NCBI GenBank assembly: GCA_001917125.1 | Contig: MNTU01000019.1 | Span: forward strand, 1,625-44,352 | Direction of reading: 5' to 3' | Length of the DNA: 42,728 nucleotides | Source: Azospirillum sp. 47_25 | Lineage (GTDB): Bacteria > Pseudomonadota > Alphaproteobacteria > RF32 > CAG-239 | Part shown: positions 16,251 through 24,222 of the stretch, piece by piece | Layout: each line of letters opens with the position of its first letter | Numbering within the stretch: the stretch's first letter is position 1 | The notes under the pieces: model-generated | Seen by the model: the letters and a program-made list of their open reading frames with translations, nothing else | Database searches by the model: none | What the model was told of the DNA's origin: nothing | Position numbers and translations under genes: made by a program

Positions 16251-17534
16251 TCACAACAAATCTTCCAAAACTTCCGGATGCGCACAACCGGCCTTAACCG
16301 TGCCGGACAGCAAACGGCGGCGTTTCAGACACTGCTGCGCCGTACAAGCCCCGGCAGACGGACAGCGGCTGCGCACGACCGCCACTTCAATATCATCCAT
16401 AAACGGCCCCTGGAAAGCCGTAATTCCGTAAGAGACGCCCCACTTCAAGGCCTTGTCGGAATCACATTTGGCCAAAACAAAATTCTCCCGCCCGATTGTA
16501 TCGATAATTGCTTTCAGTTTCTCGTCAAAAGCCTCATATTCCAACAACGGCTCCCAGAACAGCTTAACCATATCCGGCTGCAGCGTTTTCAGATTCAACA
16601 TCCGCAGCGCCGAAGGGCTGACGGCATCAAGCAGCAGCTTATGCCCGCCTTTATGCAGAATCTCTTTGGCTTCAAAATACAGCGGCAGATTATTGAAAAC
16701 GTCCATCAGCTGAACTTCCACCAAAACCTTTTGCTCCGGTTTAAGAAAATTTCTCGCAAAATCGACGAACTCGCTCGAAAAAACCGAAGATAAATTTAAA
16801 TTCAGGCTGATCTGCTGCGGCCACTTTTGCAGCTCCGCCGTTGAAAAGGCAGACAGCGTCTTTTTATCCAAAGCCTGAGTCAGATAAAGAAACAGCCAGC
16901 GGTTGGCCACCAAATCCAGATTGCGGTCAAACTGCAGGCTGAGGTCTTTAACCGCAACGAAAAATTCCTGAAACATAACCTCAAACTTGCCGCCGCCCTT
17001 AATTTTAATCACGCTCTGTCGTTTCACCAACTCGGCAATATCTATATCATCCAGTTCGGCAATCACACTATCGATTTCATTTGCCTCAACCGGACGCTTA
17101 AGCAGCAAGACGTCGGCATCATTATGTTGAATATCGCTTTCCAGCATTTCTTCCACATATTTGTAAAACGCGGCAAAATTGGCCGGAAATTCGAACACCG
17201 TGGCAAATTCGCTGCTGTCTTTGCCATGCAAAATCGGGTCGGCAGACAGCCCCTGCCGCAGTTTGGCCACGGCTTCGTCAACCGTTTCCTGGGTAATGTT
17301 TTTGCCCAAGATAACAAAGTCTCCGTTCGACATAATGAAAAAATAGCCGCGGGCATTACCGACCACGCTGTCAAACAGCCGCGCCAGAATTTTTACGAAA
17401 TCGGGATGGCGGTGCTTGGGTTTGAGTTTGGAAATACTGACGTACAAAACCGCATAACCGTACGAATTCTTTGAAATCCGATCCAGCGCATCCAACAGAT
17501 ATCTCTCGTTTTTGGTACTTTGTTGCCTGCTCAT
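16251..17534 (-). CDS. Degenerate GGDEF-EAL protein with Cys-rich tail, paralogue of the next gene
   Basis: 427 residues from the ATG at 17534. The N-terminal GGDEF-like domain has IMSNGDFVIL in place of GGDEF. The EAL-like domain keeps LNLNLSS, VLVEVQLMDVF, LLLDAVSPSALRML and GITAFQGPFM. It has lost the second Asp of DDFG, the Asp of KxD (VKLFWEP) and the Glu of AEGVE (LAKCDSD). A C-terminal tail holds four Cys (CPSAGACTAQQC and AGCAHP), which is unusual. It is the first gene of the pair. An upstream TTG at 17564 is in frame, but the predicted transcription start is only a few bases before it, so the ATG is preferred. Confidence 0.7.
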   Translation of the reverse strand: MSRQQSTKNERYLLDALDRISKNSYGYAVLYVSISKLKPKHRHPDFVKILARLFDSVVGNARGYFFIMSNGDFVILGKNITQETVDEAVAKLRQGLSADPILHGKDSSEFATVFEFPANFAAFYKYVEEMLESDIQHNDADVLLLKRPVEANEIDSVIAELDDIDIAELVKRQSVIKIKGGGKFEVMFQEFFVAVKDLSLQFDRNLDLVANRWLFLYLTQALDKKTLSAFSTAELQKWPQQISLNLNLSSVFSSEFVDFARNFLKPEQKVLVEVQLMDVFNNLPLYFEAKEILHKGGHKLLLDAVSPSALRMLNLKTLQPDMVKLFWEPLLEYEAFDEKLKAIIDTIGRENFVLAKCDSDKALKWGVSYGITAFQGPFMDDIEVAVVRSRCPSAGACTAQQCLKRRRLLSGTVKAGCAHPEVLEDLL

Positions 17535-17573
17535 GCTTTCAGCCGATATTCTTACAATTTTCAACTTATTCCA

Positions 17574-17602
17574 GTTATAAACGCTGATTGATTTTTTATC
17601 AA
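17574..17602 (-). promoter_or_regulatory. promoter of the degenerate GGDEF-EAL pair, with TTGAT/ATCAA dyad
   Basis: Minus-strand -35 TTGATA (17597-17602), 17-base spacer and -10 TATAAC (17574-17579). A perfect inverted repeat TTGAT-TTTTT-ATCAA (17588-17602) overlaps the -35 and the spacer. The half-sites equal those of an FNR box, but the centre is five bases instead of four. Confidence 0.45.
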
Positions 17603-17726
17603 GAGTCTAACCGTTTTGCTAACAGCTCACGCCATAACTTTTGCCGCGTTTTTTCCTTTTTTTTGATTGTAGCGCAGCCTTCTGCGGAAAACAAGCCGGA
17701 CAATCAGCCATATCTTTCAAAAAAGG

Positions 17727-17754
17727 TTGATTTTTTAACTTCTGCCGTTATAAT
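17727..17754 (+). promoter_or_regulatory. promoter of the [FeFe]-hydrogenase gene
   Basis: -35 TTGATT (17727-17732), 16-base spacer and a perfect -10 TATAAT (17749-17754), about 38 bases before the ATG at 17792. GAGG lies eight bases before the start. Confidence 0.55.
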
Positions 17755-17791
17755 CCGCAATAAAATTAATCATAGTTAATGAGGTATAGGC

Positions 17792-19243
17792 ATGTTAACC
17801 CCCAAAAACAATCTTTTTCCCATCCGCAACGACATTCTGGCCCGGGTTGCCGCCAGTTTTTTTGCCGACCGTTTCGCTCACATAGACGACGTTCCGGCTC
17901 AGGTGCTGCCCGACGGTTCCCAGTGCTACCATTGCAATATTGAAAACGACCGCGACATTGTCCGCCAGATTTGCATGGCTGTCCTCGGTTTCAGCCCGGC
18001 CGACGAAGAAGGCAGCAAGCGGCCGCTGCATGACTATGCCGCTCAGGCCCTCAAACGCGAAAAACTGGAACCGAGCAAAATCTCGGTTATCAACTCCGCC
18101 TGCATGGCCTGCCGCAAAGAACGTTATATTGTCAGCGATCTCTGCCGCGCCTGCATTGCCCGCCCCTGCCAGGTTAACTGCCCGAAAAACGCCATCAGTT
18201 TCGTAAACGGCAAGGCTTTCATTGATCAGGATCTCTGCATCAAATGCGGTCGCTGCCATGATGTCTGCCCCTATTCGGCCATTATCAAAAACGTTATTCC
18301 CTGCGAAGATTCCTGCCCGGTCGGCGCCATTACTAAAGACCAGGCAGGCAAAGAACATATTGATCCCGAGAAATGCATTTCCTGCGGCAAATGTCTGAAA
18401 TCATGCCCCTTCGGCGCAATTGTCGAGCGTTCGCAAATGGTTGATGTTCTGAAAGCCATGCATGAGACCGACAAGCAGGTCATTGCCATGGTCGCACCGG
18501 CCATCATCGGCCAGTTCGGCGGCACCGTCAACAACCTGGTCGGCGCACTGAAAGCAGCCGGTTTTGACGATGTTATCGAAGTTGCCGTCGGCGCCGACAT
18601 CACCACCAAAAACGAAGCGGCCGAATTTATCGAACGCATGGAAGAAGGCAAAAAATTCATGACCACCTCCTGCTGCCCGGCATATTACCGTGCGGCTCAG
18701 CTGCATATTCCGGAAATCAAAGAATATGTTTCTTCCACCAAAACGCCGATGTATTACACCGCCGAACTGGTAAAAAAAGAACATCCGCAAAGCGTGGCCG
18801 TTTTCGTCGGTCCCTGTTTTGCCAAACGGGTTGAAGCCGAAACCGACCCCAACGTTGATTATGTTTTGACTTTCGAAGAAATGAACGCCATTTTCAGCGG
18901 AGCAAACATTAACGTTGCCACAGCCGAACCGGCAGAATTCACAACCGTTTCCTGCGCTCAGGGACGCGGTTTTCCGCTCACCGGCGGTGTTGCCGGCGCA
19001 GTTGCCTCTTTGGTTGAAGGCAAAGTTGACATCCGGCCGGAAAAAATTGACGGCCTGAGCACTGAAAACATCAAGCTGCTCAAACGTTATGCCACCAAAG
19101 GCTGCGAATGCAACATGATTGAAGTTATGAGCTGCCCCGGCGGCTGCATCGCCGGCCCCGGCTGCATCGCAATGCCTAACAAAGCTACAATTCAAGTTAA
19201 AAACTACACCGCTCAGGGTGAAGATTTGAAAACCAAAGCATAA
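17792..19243 (+). CDS. Monomeric [FeFe]-hydrogenase with N-terminal 4Fe-4S clusters
   Basis: 483 residues. Reversible reduction of protons to H2 with ferredoxin-type electrons, in the cytoplasm. The three H-cluster motifs are present: TTSCCPAYYR (291-300), VGPCFAKRVEAE (339-350) and EVMSCPGGCIAGPG (444-457). Upstream are two ferredoxin sets, C149-x2-C-x2-C-x3-C159 and C195-x2-C-x2-C-x3-C205. Further Cys pairs at 104/107 and a C118-x2-C-x4-C-x3-C130 cluster suggest an extra Fe-S site. GPC in place of the classical MPC in the second motif fits group B enzymes. No maturase (HydE, F, G) or partner subunit gene is in the window. It is transcribed alone and ends at a terminator. Confidence 0.93.
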   Translation: MLTPKNNLFPIRNDILARVAASFFADRFAHIDDVPAQVLPDGSQCYHCNIENDRDIVRQICMAVLGFSPADEEGSKRPLHDYAAQALKREKLEPSKISVINSACMACRKERYIVSDLCRACIARPCQVNCPKNAISFVNGKAFIDQDLCIKCGRCHDVCPYSAIIKNVIPCEDSCPVGAITKDQAGKEHIDPEKCISCGKCLKSCPFGAIVERSQMVDVLKAMHETDKQVIAMVAPAIIGQFGGTVNNLVGALKAAGFDDVIEVAVGADITTKNEAAEFIERMEEGKKFMTTSCCPAYYRAAQLHIPEIKEYVSSTKTPMYYTAELVKKEHPQSVAVFVGPCFAKRVEAETDPNVDYVLTFEEMNAIFSGANINVATAEPAEFTTVSCAQGRGFPLTGGVAGAVASLVEGKVDIRPEKIDGLSTENIKLLKRYATKGCECNMIEVMSCPGGCIAGPGCIAMPNKATIQVKNYTAQGEDLKTKA

Positions 19244-19275
19244 AAAAACGGGGTGATTTTCACCCCGTTTTTTTA
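19244..19275. terminator. Bidirectional terminator after the hydrogenase gene
   Basis: ACGGGGTGA / TCACCCCGT stem, with seven A on the left and seven T on the right, between convergent genes. Confidence 0.9.
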
Positions 19276-19282
19276 ACAGACA

Positions 19283-20785
19283 TCAATCCACTTTCAGTGC
19301 AGCCAGCAATGCTTCGCGCTGCTCGTTATACACAATGCAGCATCCCCAGTCTTTCAGGTTCAGACCATGCCGTTCAGTCCAGTCTTTCATTGCCGCCTCG
19401 TCGTCTCGCACATAATAGGCAACAATCTGCAAAACCTTTTTGATGGGCGCCGCAGTTTCCTGACACCAAAAATAGTCCAGTGCCGGCATCCATTCGGCCC
19501 AAACAATCTGATTTTCTTCCTCAAAAAAACGCTCCAGTTCCCAACACTGCTTGTTGACCAGGGCTTTTGCTGTAGGCAGAAAACGCTCTTTCGCTGAACA
19601 GCCGGTAGCGGAACAGCGATAAATCTGCAAAGCCAGCCACAGAGGCAGCGGCTCATAGCACCAGACATTACCGCAGGACGCCAGCGCCAGTTCACCGCAG
19701 AGAGACAACCATTCGCCGTCGCGCTTATCATCTGTCCCGCCTTTTTGCAAAATCGGTTCGGCAAAACGCCAAAGGCCATCTTCACAAAAATCGCTTCCCT
19801 GCGGATCATGCAACAGATAATGGCTGCGCCAGGCCTGTTCTGCCCATTGCAGCATTGTCAGTGCCGTCTCGCTGTTTTCCGGTACGGCTTTCTCAAACTG
19901 CAACAAAATTTCATAGCAGACATCGTCATCCGTCAGAAAACTTTCTTTTAGCAATGCCGACACAGCAGCACAGAAATGAGGCAAATTATCACGGGAACCG
20001 GCATAAACCCGGGCAGCATATTTATTCAAAATATCCAAACGGATTTTAAGCGCCAGATTCGACAAAGTAATCAAAGACAAAACCGTTTTCGATAAAATCC
20101 GGTTATGCCCGTCTTTAGCCGCTATGAGCTGAAGCAGTGCCGTCAGATGAGAAGCATGAAATGCCATAAAAGCATTATCCGGTTCGATTTCTTTCGCGGC
20201 AAACGGTAAATGTTTGCCAACGGCAACAGGATCGGCCAACCGCTCCAGCCACTTATAAATAACCGCAAATTCTTCCGTACTTTTGACCGGACGGCTGCAA
20301 TAAGCAGCCAGCAAATCCGACAGATAAATCTCCGACCAGACATCTTTGCTCTCAACCAGAACGAACATCAATTCAAGCAACTGCGGATAAGTTTTGGCCA
20401 AGCCGCCCAGAAATTTCAGATAAGAAACATCTGCGCGCTGTTTCAGAACAGTTTCACACGCTGCTCTGCGGGCACTCTTCTTTTCCTCCTGCACAAAAAC
20501 GACCGCCAACAGCACTCCGGCTGCCGGATCATTCCGCTGCAATATTTTGGCATCCTTCAAAACCTCAGCATGCTTTTGGCAGTACAGGTAAAACTGCTCA
20601 AACAGCATCTCCGGCGATGTTTCATACAGACGTTCCAAAGGAAAGTCTTCGCCGGAAAAGAAACGGTGCAGAGCAAAATAAAAAGCCGCATGATACAACT
20701 CATTGTCAGGCTTGCTCAAACACTGCGACAGTTTATACGAGGCAACTGCCTGTTCAAATAACTCAAGTGAATTTTTTGTTCTCAT
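19283..20785 (-). CDS. Large helical protein of unknown function
   Basis: 500 residues, not recognised. Almost entirely predicted helix, with many Leu/Ala/Trp/Cys and no signal peptide or clear membrane span. The regular spacing of helices suggests a TPR- or HEAT-like scaffold, but no repeat consensus is clear. Cys are frequent (about 17), which points to a cytoplasmic protein. The AT-rich region upstream has no convincing ribosome binding site: AGGT sits directly against the ATG. It is downstream of another unknown gene on the same strand, but a terminator at 20870-20893 separates them. Confidence 0.78.
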   Translation of the reverse strand: MRTKNSLELFEQAVASYKLSQCLSKPDNELYHAAFYFALHRFFSGEDFPLERLYETSPEMLFEQFYLYCQKHAEVLKDAKILQRNDPAAGVLLAVVFVQEEKKSARRAACETVLKQRADVSYLKFLGGLAKTYPQLLELMFVLVESKDVWSEIYLSDLLAAYCSRPVKSTEEFAVIYKWLERLADPVAVGKHLPFAAKEIEPDNAFMAFHASHLTALLQLIAAKDGHNRILSKTVLSLITLSNLALKIRLDILNKYAARVYAGSRDNLPHFCAAVSALLKESFLTDDDVCYEILLQFEKAVPENSETALTMLQWAEQAWRSHYLLHDPQGSDFCEDGLWRFAEPILQKGGTDDKRDGEWLSLCGELALASCGNVWCYEPLPLWLALQIYRCSATGCSAKERFLPTAKALVNKQCWELERFFEEENQIVWAEWMPALDYFWCQETAAPIKKVLQIVAYYVRDDEAAMKDWTERHGLNLKDWGCCIVYNEQREALLAALKVD

Positions 20786-20869
20786 ACCTAATTATATTAA
20801 AAAAATAAATAATAAAATTTAGAAATCAAACTTAAACGTTCCGTCCGCTTTTGTCAATTCTTTAAAATT

Positions 20870-20893
20870 CAAAACCCCGGATATTCCGGGGTC
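20870..20893 (-). terminator. Rho-independent terminator after the 257-residue unknown gene
   Basis: On the minus strand ACCCCGG / CCGGGGT with a five-base loop is followed by TTTT. It lies 23 bases after the stop at 20916. Confidence 0.75.
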
Positions 20894-20915
20894 TTGAATG
20901 GATACAGGGCACAGG

Positions 20916-21689
20916 TTAACGCTTGTTCAGCAAATTGCTCAGCCCTTGTTTCTTAATTTCTTCCTCCGCGGCCTGACAAAGATAAGGCTCCGCTTCAAAA
21001 GCAATACCCGCTTTGTCCAATCGCTCAATAGCTCTGTTGCGGAGAAGACTTATTCCCAGCCAGGCATCGGTCAAAGAAACATTGCCGACAGCCACCAGAG
21101 CCAGTTGCAGTTCTTCCGGCCAAACCATATTCTCAACGGCTTTCTTGGCCTTTGAACTGTCATAAGCGGTATAACACATACCGGCCGAAAGTGTCTGACT
21201 GAAATCATCCCAGTTGACGTTTGAAATCGGAAACAGGCAATCCTGATAAGGCACTAGATAACAGTTCAGTTCATCGGCATAATGACGCAGCTCCTCATAA
21301 GCCGCTATCAGATCTTCATTGCCGCTGGACATCAGCGCCTCATAACTGTCCTGCGAAAGGGCATAAGTCATCAGTTCGTTGCCGAGCCAATCCGACAGCC
21401 CCCACTGAACCAGCTTGCAGCGGGCAACATGAGCCAGACAGGCCTTGCCGTAACTGGTCAGACGGCCGCTGTAAACATAATATCGCAGAATTCTGCCATT
21501 CTCACTGAGAATCAGTTCCGGCATCAAAATATCATTGAACCAGCCGCGGCGAATAATTTTTTTCAAGCGGCGATTGTTCTTCTCTTTGATATAACCGCTG
21601 ATTTCCATAGCCGCCAAACCGTCAGCCAATCTCTTCTCGAACGCCTTTTCGTCTTTCCAAGACTCCAGGACCTTGCTAAATAATTTCAT
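20916..21689 (-). CDS. Protein of unknown function, 257 residues
   Basis: Not recognised. A soluble, mostly helical protein. It has a basic N-terminal third (KEKNNRRLKKIIRRGWFND), a central acidic part with YEELRHYADELNCYLVPYQDCLFPISNVNWDDF, and a C-terminal helical region. No signal peptide, membrane span or catalytic motif is seen. Like its neighbour at 19283-20785 it may belong to a lineage-specific family. It has a well-formed promoter at 21736-21764 and its own terminator, so it is a single-gene unit divergent from the four-repeat protein gene. Confidence 0.8.
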   Translation of the reverse strand: MKLFSKVLESWKDEKAFEKRLADGLAAMEISGYIKEKNNRRLKKIIRRGWFNDILMPELILSENGRILRYYVYSGRLTSYGKACLAHVARCKLVQWGLSDWLGNELMTYALSQDSYEALMSSGNEDLIAAYEELRHYADELNCYLVPYQDCLFPISNVNWDDFSQTLSAGMCYTAYDSSKAKKAVENMVWPEELQLALVAVGNVSLTDAWLGISLLRNRAIERLDKAGIAFEAEPYLCQAAEEEIKKQGLSNLLNKR

Positions 21690-21735
21690 ACTTTACTTGT
21701 TTTAAAGTTCAACATAATGATAAAAAATTGTTTTA

Positions 21736-21764
21736 ACTATAACATTCCAAGCTCTTGCCGTCAA
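21736..21764 (-). promoter_or_regulatory. promoter of the 257-residue unknown gene
   Basis: Minus-strand -35 TTGACG (21759-21764), 17-base spacer and -10 TATAGT (21736-21741), about 45 bases before the start codon. Confidence 0.6.
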
Positions 21765-21786
21765 ACATTTTCTTCTATTTTGTCTA

Positions 21787-21815
21787 TTGATTTCAATTCC
21801 TGAATATGTTATAAA
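21787..21815 (+). promoter_or_regulatory. promoter of the four-repeat protein gene
   Basis: -35 TTGATT (21787-21792), 17-base spacer and -10 TATAAA (21810-21815), about 35 bases before the ATG at 21850. It is back to back with the promoter at 21736-21764. Confidence 0.5.
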
Positions 21816-21849
21816 GCTGCATAAATATTTATTTTTTAATTAAACTATT

Positions 21850-22731
21850 ATGAAAAAAAACATGAAAACGGTCACTGTCACCCGAGTGGGACACCCGTTG
21901 CCGCATCCGACAACTCCGGGCCTGGCTCCGGAAATTACCGTTCAGGTCTTTTTCAATCAAGAAAGTGTCACGCTGCCGAGTTCGCCGCTGAGCATGCTCA
22001 TCCGCACCGGCGACACACTGACATTTGAACCCGATGGAAACCTCCGGAAAGTCAATCATCTCACCGCCGGCATGCTTAACGAGCATCTGCTCGGCTTTGA
22101 AGGAGAAATTGACCGCGTGTCACATCCTTTATGGTTGTCAGCCCCCAACGGCCAACCGGAATTGTGCGTTATTGTTGCCGCCGGCAAACTGATGTTTGCC
22201 CTCAAAGCCGATTGGAACACACTTCTGCTGCGAGACAGAGACTGCATTGAACTTTGCCTGGAGAAACACCGTCCCATTCGCTTTCATAATCAAAGCTTGG
22301 GATTTGCATTCACCCCTGCCGCCGTCCAGTCTGCCGGCCTGCAAGGGCAAATTAAGCGCGTGGCTCACCCGATGACATGGCCCGGTGCCGACGGAATTAT
22401 CGGACTGAAAACGCTGGTGCTGATGGAAGATTTAACATTCAAAATCTTAAAAGCCTCACCGGAATCAATGTTTCTGCAAGACAATGATTTGGTTGAAATC
22501 AGTAACGGAGGAATAAAAAACGCCCGGATTCCCCAAATTCGTTATGCCGGCGGAGCCTTACCCGAATACTGCGAGGTAAAGGCTGTCGGACACCCGTTCC
22601 CCGTCATATTGCCAAACGGTGCCAAACAGTTAAGCCGCTACCTCATAACGAAGGAAAATAAAATTTACCGTCTTCCCGCTGACGAAAATAATATGTCGCT
22701 CCAAGCCGGTGATAAGGTTTTCCAAAACTAA
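21850..22731 (+). CDS. Cytoplasmic protein built of four copies of an unrecognised 76-81 residue repeat
   Basis: 293 residues with four internal repeats starting at about residues 8, 86, 167 and 242. Each begins with a (V/I)xxVxHP motif (TRVGHPLPHP, DRVSHPLWLS, KRVAHPMTWP, KAVGHPFPVI). A Pro/Gly turn, a beta stretch ending in a basic or aromatic strand, and a closing LxxxDxVEI-like strand (LIRTGDTLTF, LLRDRDCIEL, FLQDNDLVEI, SLQAGDKVFQ) follow. There is no signal peptide or membrane segment. The pattern suggests four small beta domains. I know of no named family with this signature; function unknown. There is no ribosome binding site before the first ATG, and an in-frame ATG four codons later is an alternative start. 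Confidence 0.8.
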   Translation: MKKNMKTVTVTRVGHPLPHPTTPGLAPEITVQVFFNQESVTLPSSPLSMLIRTGDTLTFEPDGNLRKVNHLTAGMLNEHLLGFEGEIDRVSHPLWLSAPNGQPELCVIVAAGKLMFALKADWNTLLLRDRDCIELCLEKHRPIRFHNQSLGFAFTPAAVQSAGLQGQIKRVAHPMTWPGADGIIGLKTLVLMEDLTFKILKASPESMFLQDNDLVEISNGGIKNARIPQIRYAGGALPEYCEVKAVGHPFPVILPNGAKQLSRYLITKENKIYRLPADENNMSLQAGDKVFQN

Positions 22732-22770
22732 AAAACAAGAGGTCTGAACCACTGCGTTCAGGCCTCTTGT
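22730..22770 (-). terminator. Terminator at the end of the decayed kinase pseudogene
   Basis: A long stem, ACAAGAGG(t)CTGAAC facing GTTCAG(g)CCTCTTGT, with a T-run only on the minus strand. It would thus end minus-strand transcription coming from the pseudogene. In the plus direction it may still act as a 3' hairpin for the four-repeat gene that stops at 22731. Confidence 0.7.
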
Positions 22771-23318
22771 CATAAACGTCTCACTAATTCTGCCGTATCC
22801 CGATCATTATACACCATAAAAATCAAATTTCCGCGGACTTGTCTGAAGCAAGTCCGTCATTATCCGTCCGGTTGTCCGCCGAAAACTTAAAATAAAACGG
22901 CAATTTATCCGCTCTCTTCAGCCCTCGGACATATCAGGACGAAAGATAAAGCAAAGCCCTGCGGATTACTCTCCGGCAGCAAAAAACGGGTATTAATCCA
23001 TATATATCACACAGCTCCAAACGGTTTGCCGGTGTACCTTTATTATTTGCCGTCAATAATCCGCTTTTCTTCGGCAATCGCTTTGCGCAACTCTGGCAGA
23101 TAAACATCCTTGGGCATTTTCACCCGACACGGTTGCCAATAAAGCCTGTCAATACGCAGCACCGGCAATTGAAACAAAGCACCGAGCTCAAGCGTCAGAG
23201 TCGACTTTCCGGCATCACTGTTGCCTATAATACAAATCCGCTGATATTTTGCCGTTTTCTTCTCACATAGCCGTTTAACCCCCGGCAAATTTCGGTACAA
23301 TGCTTTCATATTTTTCAA
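22770..23318 (-). pseudogene. Decayed P-loop kinase-like gene (topology modulation/FlaR-type family)
   Basis: The first 91 codons are open and encode RICIIGNSDAGKST (P-loop), LPVLRIDRLYWQP and KRIIDG, then a stop at 23043. Dropping one A at that point continues the family sequence as IDGNNKGTPANRLELCD...CCRRVIRRAL. A second frame change gives RPDMSEG, followed by TGA exactly where the family has Cys (EGCPER), then RERINCRFILSFRR. A third change gives VYNDRDTAELVRRL and a stop at 22770-22772, right beside the terminator. The full span of about 183 codons equals the usual family length. Three frameshifts and one nonsense codon mean it is no longer functional, though the first 91 codons could still be translated. 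Confidence 0.82.
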
Positions 23319-23363
23319 CAGAACGCGGAAAACGCCTCTTTACAGGCAATTCCCTCCTGTCCA

Positions 23364-23394
23364 CAAAAAAAAGGAGACTGTACAGTCTCCTTTT
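23364..23394 (-). terminator. Rho-independent terminator after rplQ
   Basis: A perfect palindrome (AAGGAGACTG facing CAGTCTCCTT around TA) is followed on the minus strand by eight or more T. It starts about 20 bases after the rplQ stop. Confidence 0.88.
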
Positions 23395-23413
23395 AATTTC
23401 CTTAACCCAACTC

Positions 23414-23860
23414 TTAGTTGGCAGCAGCTTCCTTCTCAGCGGCTTCGGCGGCAGCTTTTTCAGCGGCAACGCGAGCCTTATCGGCAGCGCCTTTGGCATT
23501 AACGTCACGATCAACCAACTCGACAATAGCCATCGGAGCAGCATCGCCGTAACGAATACCGGCCTTCAAAACGCGGGTGTAACCGCCGTTACGGCTTTTA
23601 TAGCGTTCTGCCAGAGTAGAGAAAAGCTTGGAAACGACAGTTTCATCACGCAAGAAAGCCAAAGCCAGTCTGCGGCTGTTCAAATCACCTTTTTTGGCAT
23701 AGGTAATCATATTATCGGCAAAAGTTCTTAACTCTTTGGCACGCGGCAGAGTAATGTTAATCTGCTCGTGAGTCAGCAACGCATTGGTCAGATTAGAGAA
23801 CAAAGCTCTTCTCTGGCTTCTCGGCATATTTAATTTTCTGTGTTTAACACCATGTCTCAT
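23414..23860 (-). CDS. rplQ: Ribosomal protein L17 (bL17)
   Basis: 148 residues. [45 protein letters not shown] is the L17 signature. It ends with an Ala/Glu/Lys-rich tail, as in other alphaproteobacteria. The start at 23860 is chosen by homology and by AAAGGA upstream; an open extension of 32 codons to 23956 is not L17-like. Unusually, it is separated from rpoA by about 410 bases containing a terminator and a structured leader, so it seems to be its own transcription unit. Confidence 0.95.
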   Translation of the reverse strand: MRHGVKHRKLNMPRSQRRALFSNLTNALLTHEQINITLPRAKELRTFADNMITYAKKGDLNSRRLALAFLRDETVVSKLFSTLAERYKSRNGGYTRVLKAGIRYGDAAPMAIVELVDRDVNAKGAADKARVAAEKAAAEAAEKEAAAN

Positions 23861-24221
23861 GACATATTCCTTTCTTTTCTCTGTGCTTTGCCAGGCAAAG
23901 CGGATAAAACATAAGTCTCCGCCACGGTTTCGAATCTCGCTCATGCACGGAAACACCTTAATTCGAAACTGCTTTTAGCACACAATATTTTGAAAAGCAA
24001 GCAAAATCTTATCTTTCTGAATGCCGACGGCTAAAAAGATAATCCTCGTACGTTTTTCTCCTCAGTCTCCCGATTTCGCCGTACCTCGGGTAAAATGCCA
24101 GTCGCTTATCAATATCTCTACGACATCAAATTAACCGGTGCCGGCTGGCGGTTTAATATACGCTCCGGCAAAACGAACTTCTCTGTTCAATCACCAATAA
24201 ATCAAAAATTTCCCCAAGCCT
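23861..24221 (-). promoter_or_regulatory. Structured 5' leader and intergenic region of rplQ
   Basis: No gene is supported here. On the minus strand, just before rplQ, are a perfect inverted repeat GTTTCGAAT...ATTCGAAAC (9 bp, about 25-base loop, 23918-23964) and a hairpin GCTTTGCC-T-GGCAAAGC (23885-23901). A weak promoter (TTGCTT followed about 17 bases on by a poor -10) may lie around 23970-24005. The part further from rplQ (24010-24220) has no recognisable feature; short open stretches in it could be gene remnants. A ribosomal-protein leader controlling L17 is a plausible reading. Confidence 0.4.
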
Positions 24222-24222
24222 G

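Noticed and set aside
17535..17564. TTG start for the first degenerate GGDEF-EAL gene
   Set aside because: The predicted transcription start falls within a few bases of it, leaving no room for ribosome binding. The ATG at 17534 gives a normal leader, although leaderless use of TTG cannot be excluded.
17588..17602. Classical FNR box
   Set aside because: Half-sites match perfectly but the centre is five bases rather than four; kept only as an unexplained dyad.
23861..23956. N-terminal extension of L17
   Set aside because: The extra 32 residues have no similarity to L17, and the internal ATG at 23860 has both the canonical MRHG start and a ribosome binding site.
24010..24220. Small gene between rpoA and rplQ (frame reading DIDKRLAFYPRYGEI)
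   Set aside because: About 38 open codons without start codon or ribosome binding site and interrupted upstream by a stop; at most a remnant.
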